Source: Symsagittifera roscoffensis (Eukaryota; Xenacoelomorpha; Acoela; Convolutidae). From it: a DNA stretch of 64,000 bases. The position numbers and the translations under genes were made by a program. The stretch covers positions 2,842,537 to 2,906,536 of the forward strand of contig NC_087071.1 in NCBI RefSeq assembly GCF_963678635.1, in the 5' to 3' direction. A model generated the notes under the pieces. The model worked only from the letters and a program-made list of their open reading frames with translations. It was not told the DNA's origin and did no database searches. Shown in pieces: positions 60,108 through 64,000 of this stretch (its first letter is position 1; each line of letters opens with the position of its first letter).

Positions 60108-60834
60108 GGCAGCCCAATTCTCTTGAAAATTGCAAGAAAAAAAACTGCACTAACTTAAAAGTTAGCTCTTAGGCCGATTTTCGTCCAAAATGGCCGAAAT
60201 TCGGGTCCCCCCAAATTTTAAACTGATGATTACTCCAGCTACACTTGAGCTACAAACGTCGTTTTGGGCTCGTTGGAATTGTCCTGAGCTCAAATTTATG
60301 AAACAAGATGAAAAAGTGAACTTTGAACGAAAAAAAAAATGTTGATAATTTCATTTTTTGCACCACGCTCGATTAGGCTTAACTTTTTGGCATCACCGAG
60401 ATTTCAAAAGCTTATAACTTTGTGTTGGACCGACGAAATTGGTTCATTTTCTCAGTCCCCCAAGATTTGACTATGATCTTACGATCCAAATAATAAAATT
60501 TGGAAATTTTGAAATTTTTGGGCAAGTTATGGCCGTTCGCGCTATTCACCAGGCTCGATTGGGCTTAATTTTTTGACATCACCGAAATTCAAAAAGCTAT
60601 AACTCAAAGACCCCAAAAGTTATCTCCATTATTTTTGGCCTATCAGCAGCTGATTGCACACAAAATTGATACTGCAAAAAAAATTCGGTTTTCTATTGTT
60701 TTGGCCAAAATTTGACCCATTGAAAATTTTTGCACCACGCTCGATTAGGCTTAACTTTTTGACATCACCGAACTTTAAACAGCAATAACTCTTAGCGCAT
60801 AAAAGTAAAAGAATTACTTTTGCTTTAAATAAAA

Positions 60835-60952
60835 GCCTACAACACCTGGTGTTCCCAGGCGGTCTCCCATCCAAGTACTAACCAGGCCCAATGTTGCTTA
60901 ACTTCGGTGATCGGACGAGAACCGGTGCATTCAACATGGTATGGTCGTAGGC
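60835..60952 (-). rRNA. 5S rRNA, copy 7 (consensus)
   Basis: Identical to copies 6 and 9, with TTTT terminator and TATAAAT upstream. Confidence 0.96.
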
Positions 60953-61310
60953 ATTTGAGTTACTCCGCTTTCATTTATATCCTTACTAACATATGTCTAT
61001 GTACACTACTTTTAAAACACTCGCCCTCGCGCGAGAGTAAAAATATGCTCTTATACCATGTAAAATTTTGCACGCTCACGTTATAATTTATGCTTTTCAA
61101 ACTAAATTTTGAAAACTGACATTGTTTGGAGTTTTTTCGACTCAATGTGTTTTATGGCCAAATCGGCTGGTCAAAACCTATGGAGCGTGTACAAGGTGCC
61201 ATGAATGAATGACCATCTATGGCTTGATAGCCGCACATTCACTGTAAGTGGCATATGATTGAATACCAGCCAGGATACTGTCAATTGCTTTTAGCCTAAT
61301 TGTTGTGATA

Positions 61311-61381
61311 AACTTATTAAATAGGTAAGTATTCAAATCTATTTGATAAGTTTTCTTTGAATGCACTCTGCGACAGCGGAA
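61311..61381 (+). ncRNA. Spliced-leader RNA candidate, unit 7
   Basis: Same sequence as unit 6 over the 71 nt. Confidence 0.68.
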
Positions 61382-62119
61382 GGCAGCCAAATTCTCTTGA
61401 AAATTGCAAGAAAAAAAACTGCACTAACTTAAAAGTTAGCTTTTAGGCCGATTTTCGTCCAAAATGGCTGAAATTCGGGCCCCCCCAAATTTTAAACTGA
61501 TGATTACTCCAGCTACACTTGAGCTACAAACGTCGTTTTGGGCTCGTTGGAATTGTCCTGAGCTCAAATTTATGAAACAAGATGAAAAAATGAACTTTGA
61601 ACAAAAAATTTTTTTTTGATAATTTCATTTTTTGCACCACGCTCGATTAAGCTTAACTTTTTGGCATCACCGAGATTTCAAAAGCTTATAACTTTGTGTT
61701 GGACCGACGAAATCGGAAATCAGTTCATTTTCTCAGTCCCCCCATATTTGACTATGATCTTACGATCCAAATAATAAAAATTGGAAATTTTAAAATTTTT
61801 GGGCAAGTTACGGCCGTTCGCGCAATTCACCAGGCTCGATTGGGCTTGTTTTTTTGACATCACCGAAATTCAAAAGACTATAACTCAAAGACCCCAAAAG
61901 TTATCTCCATTAGTTTTAGCCTATCAGCAGCTGATTGTACACAAAATTGATACTGCAAAAGAAATTTATCAGTTTTCTATTGTTTTGGCCAAAATTTGAC
62001 CCATTGAAAAACTTGGGCACCACGCACGATTAGGCCTAACTTTTTGACATCACCGAACTTTAAACAGCGATAACTCTTAGCGCATAAAAGTAAAAGAATT
62101 ACTTTTGCTTTAAATAAAA

Positions 62120-62236
62120 GCGTACAACACCTGGTGTTCCCAGGTGGTCTCCCATCCAAGTACTAACCAGGCCCAATGTTGCTGAACTTCGGTGATCGGA
62201 CGAGAACCGGTGCATTCAACATGGTTGGTCGTAGGC
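62120..62236 (-). rRNA. 5S rRNA, copy 8
   Basis: 117 nt. It has a one-base deletion near the 5' end (GACCAACCATG), a GTTCAGC change and GTACGC at the 3' end, which breaks one helix I pair. Probably a pseudogene. Confidence 0.85.
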
Positions 62237-62591
62237 ATTTGAGTTACTCCGCTTTCATTTATATCCTTACTAGCATATGTCTATGTACATTACTTTTATA
62301 ACACTCGCCCTCGCGCGAGAGTAAAAATATGCTCTAATACCCATGTAAAGTTTTGCACGCTCACGTTATAATTTATGCATTTCAAACAAAATTTTGAAAA
62401 TTGACATTATTTGGAATTTTTTTGGCCCGATGTGTTTTATGGCCAAATCGGCTGGTCAAAACCTATGGAGCGTGTACAAGCTGCCTTGAATGACCATCTA
62501 TGGCATGATAGCCGCACATTCACTGTAAGTGGCATATGATTGAATACCAGCCAGGATACTGTTAGTAGCTTTTAGCCTAATTGTTGTGATA

Positions 62592-62662
62592 AACTTATTA
62601 AATAGGTAAGTATTCAAAACTATTGGATAAATTTTCTTTGAATGCACTCTGCGACAGCGGCG
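62592..62662 (+). ncRNA. Spliced-leader RNA candidate, unit 8 (weak)
   Basis: Arm as in unit 5; hairpin CTCTGC-GACA-GCGGCG with one mismatch and one U-G. It lies next to the damaged 5S copy 8. Confidence 0.52.
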
Positions 62663-63389
62663 GGCAGCCCAATTCTCCTGAAAAATGCAAGAAAAAAAAT
62701 TAATAACTTAAAAGTTAGCTCTTAGGCCGATTTTCGTCCAAAATGGCCGAAATTCGGGTCCCCCCAAATTTTAAACTGATGATTACTCCAGCTACACTTG
62801 AGCTACAAACGTCGTTTTGGGCTCGTTGGAATTGTCCTGAGCTCAAATTTATGAAACAAGATGAAAAAGTGAACTTTGAACGAAAAAAAAAAATGTTGAT
62901 AATTTCATTTTTTGCACCACGCTCGATTAGGCTTAACTTTTTGGCATCACCGAGATTTCAAAAGCTTATAACTTTGTGTTGGACCGACGAAATTGGTTCA
63001 TTTTCTCAGTCCCCCAAGATTTGACTATGATCTTACGATCCAAATAATAAAATTTGGAAATTTTGAAATTTTTGGGCAAGTTATGGCCGTTCGCGCTATT
63101 CACCAGGCTCGATTGGGCTTAATTTTTTGACATCACCGAAATTCAAAAAGCTATAACTCAAAGACCCCAAAAGTTATCTCCATTATTTTTGGCCTATCAG
63201 CAGCTGATTGCACACAAAATTGATACTGCAAAAAAAAATTCGGTTTTCTATTGTTTTGGCCAAAATTTGACCCATTGAAAATTTTTGCACCACGCTCGAT
63301 TAGGCTTAACTTTTTGACATCACCGAACTTTAAACAGCAATAACTCTTAGCGCATAAAAGTAAAAGAATTACTTTTGCTTTAAATAAAA

Positions 63390-63507
63390 GCCTACAACAC
63401 CTGGTGTTCCCAGGCGGTCTCCCATCCAAGTACTAACCAGGCCCAATGTTGCTTAACTTCGGTGATCGGACGAGAACCGGTGCATTCAACATGGTATGGT
63501 CGTAGGC
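63390..63507 (-). rRNA. 5S rRNA, copy 9 (consensus)
   Basis: Identical to copies 6 and 7. Confidence 0.96.
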
Positions 63508-63865
63508 ATTTGAGTTACTCCGCTTTCATTTATATCCTTACTAACATATGTCTATGTACACTACTTTTAAAACACTCGCCCTCGCGCGAGAGTAAAAATA
63601 TGCTCTTATACCATGTAAAATTTTGCACGCTCACGTTATAATTTATGCTTTTCAAACTAAATTTTGAAAACTGACATTGTTTGGAGTTTTTTCGACCCAA
63701 TGTGTTTTATGGCCAAATCGGCTGGTCAAAACCTATGGAGCGTGTACAAGGTGCCATGAATGAATGACCATCTATGGCTTGATAGCCGCACATTCACTGT
63801 AAGTGGCATATGATTGAATACCAGCCAGGATACTGTCAATTGCTTTTAGCCTAATTGTTGTGATA

Positions 63866-63936
63866 AACTTATTAAATAGGTAAGTATTCAAATCTATTTG
63901 ATAAGTTTTCTTTGAATGCACTCTGCGACAGCGGAA
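63866..63936 (+). ncRNA. Spliced-leader RNA candidate, unit 9
   Basis: Same sequence as units 6 and 7 and next to a consensus 5S gene. Confidence 0.68.
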
Positions 63937-64000
63937 GGCAGCCAAATTCTCTTGAAAATTGCAAGAAAAAAAACTGCACTAACTTAAAAGTTAGCTTTTA

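Larger units (their letters stand above)
52575..63980. repeat. Tandem 5S rRNA / SL RNA array
   Basis: Ten units, each with a 5S gene on minus and an SL RNA candidate on plus, starting about 340 bp apart back to back. Distances between 5S genes are 1269, 1264, 1162, 1163, 1274, 1270, 1285 and 1270 bp. The two short units lack about 100 bp just after the SL gene. The spacer also holds three related subrepeats of about 185 bp with the core CTCGATTRGGCTTA. The array continues past the right edge. Confidence 0.95.

Noticed and set aside
54364-63429. Repeated 60-90-codon ORFs in the 5S spacers (for example MEILKFLGKLWP and MDGRPPGNTRC types)
   Set aside because: One type overlaps the 5S gene and the other is in the spacer; they recur only because the unit is repeated and they are broken in several units.

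Overview
This is eukaryotic, AT-rich, repeat-dense DNA, almost certainly from an invertebrate animal. It has spliceosomal introns with TTTTTCAG-type acceptors, degraded BEL/Pao and Ty3/gypsy retroelements, a decayed protein-primed type B DNA polymerase, and a tandem 5S rRNA array. Each complete 5S repeat also carries a strong candidate spliced-leader (SL) RNA gene on the opposite strand. If that call is right, the species uses SL trans-splicing, as nematodes, flatworms, rotifers, some cnidarians and tunicates do. The 5S sequence looks like a general invertebrate type and unlike the nematode 5S I know; I cannot name the species.

Layout. 1-4.06 kb: 5' part of a minus-strand BEL/Pao-like element (LTR, primer-binding site, leader with a 21-bp minisatellite, an extra ORF, gag running off the left edge). 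4.3-5.4 kb: repeat rich in ATAATCGATTAT-like palindromes, also found at 42.5-43.2 and 46.0-46.7 kb. 5.9-9.8 kb: minus-strand Ty3/gypsy relic. 9.8-12.2 kb: 1.2-kb tandem duplication with small unknown ORFs. 12.2-15 kb: AT-rich repeats and a minisatellite. 15.1-15.6 kb: broken unknown minus-strand ORF. 17.4-21.3 kb: plus-strand type B DNA polymerase relic. 22.6 kb: 200-N assembly gap.

24.4-31.6 kb: a minus-strand multi-exon gene assembled here from phase-matched exons: atypical RING finger, long 47-residue repeat region, basic helix, and a C-terminal domain with an NEWAVGFHG core. It has an internally duplicated decayed exon and one nonsense codon. 31.5-37.7 kb: tandem repeats of about 1.39 kb that carry decayed copies of the RING exon. 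38.4-42.0 kb: no recognisable gene. 42.0-51.8 kb: a 3.55-kb tandem duplication carrying the 5' end of a plus-strand BEL/Pao element, followed by the rest of that element (RT, RNase H, integrase, 3' LTR).

52.6-64.0 kb: 5S array, one truncated and nine full genes on minus, with ten SL RNA candidates on plus. Unit lengths are about 1.16 or 1.27 kb. The array runs off the right edge. The most biologically informative features are the 5S/SL array and the RING-repeat gene; most of the rest is mobile-element debris.
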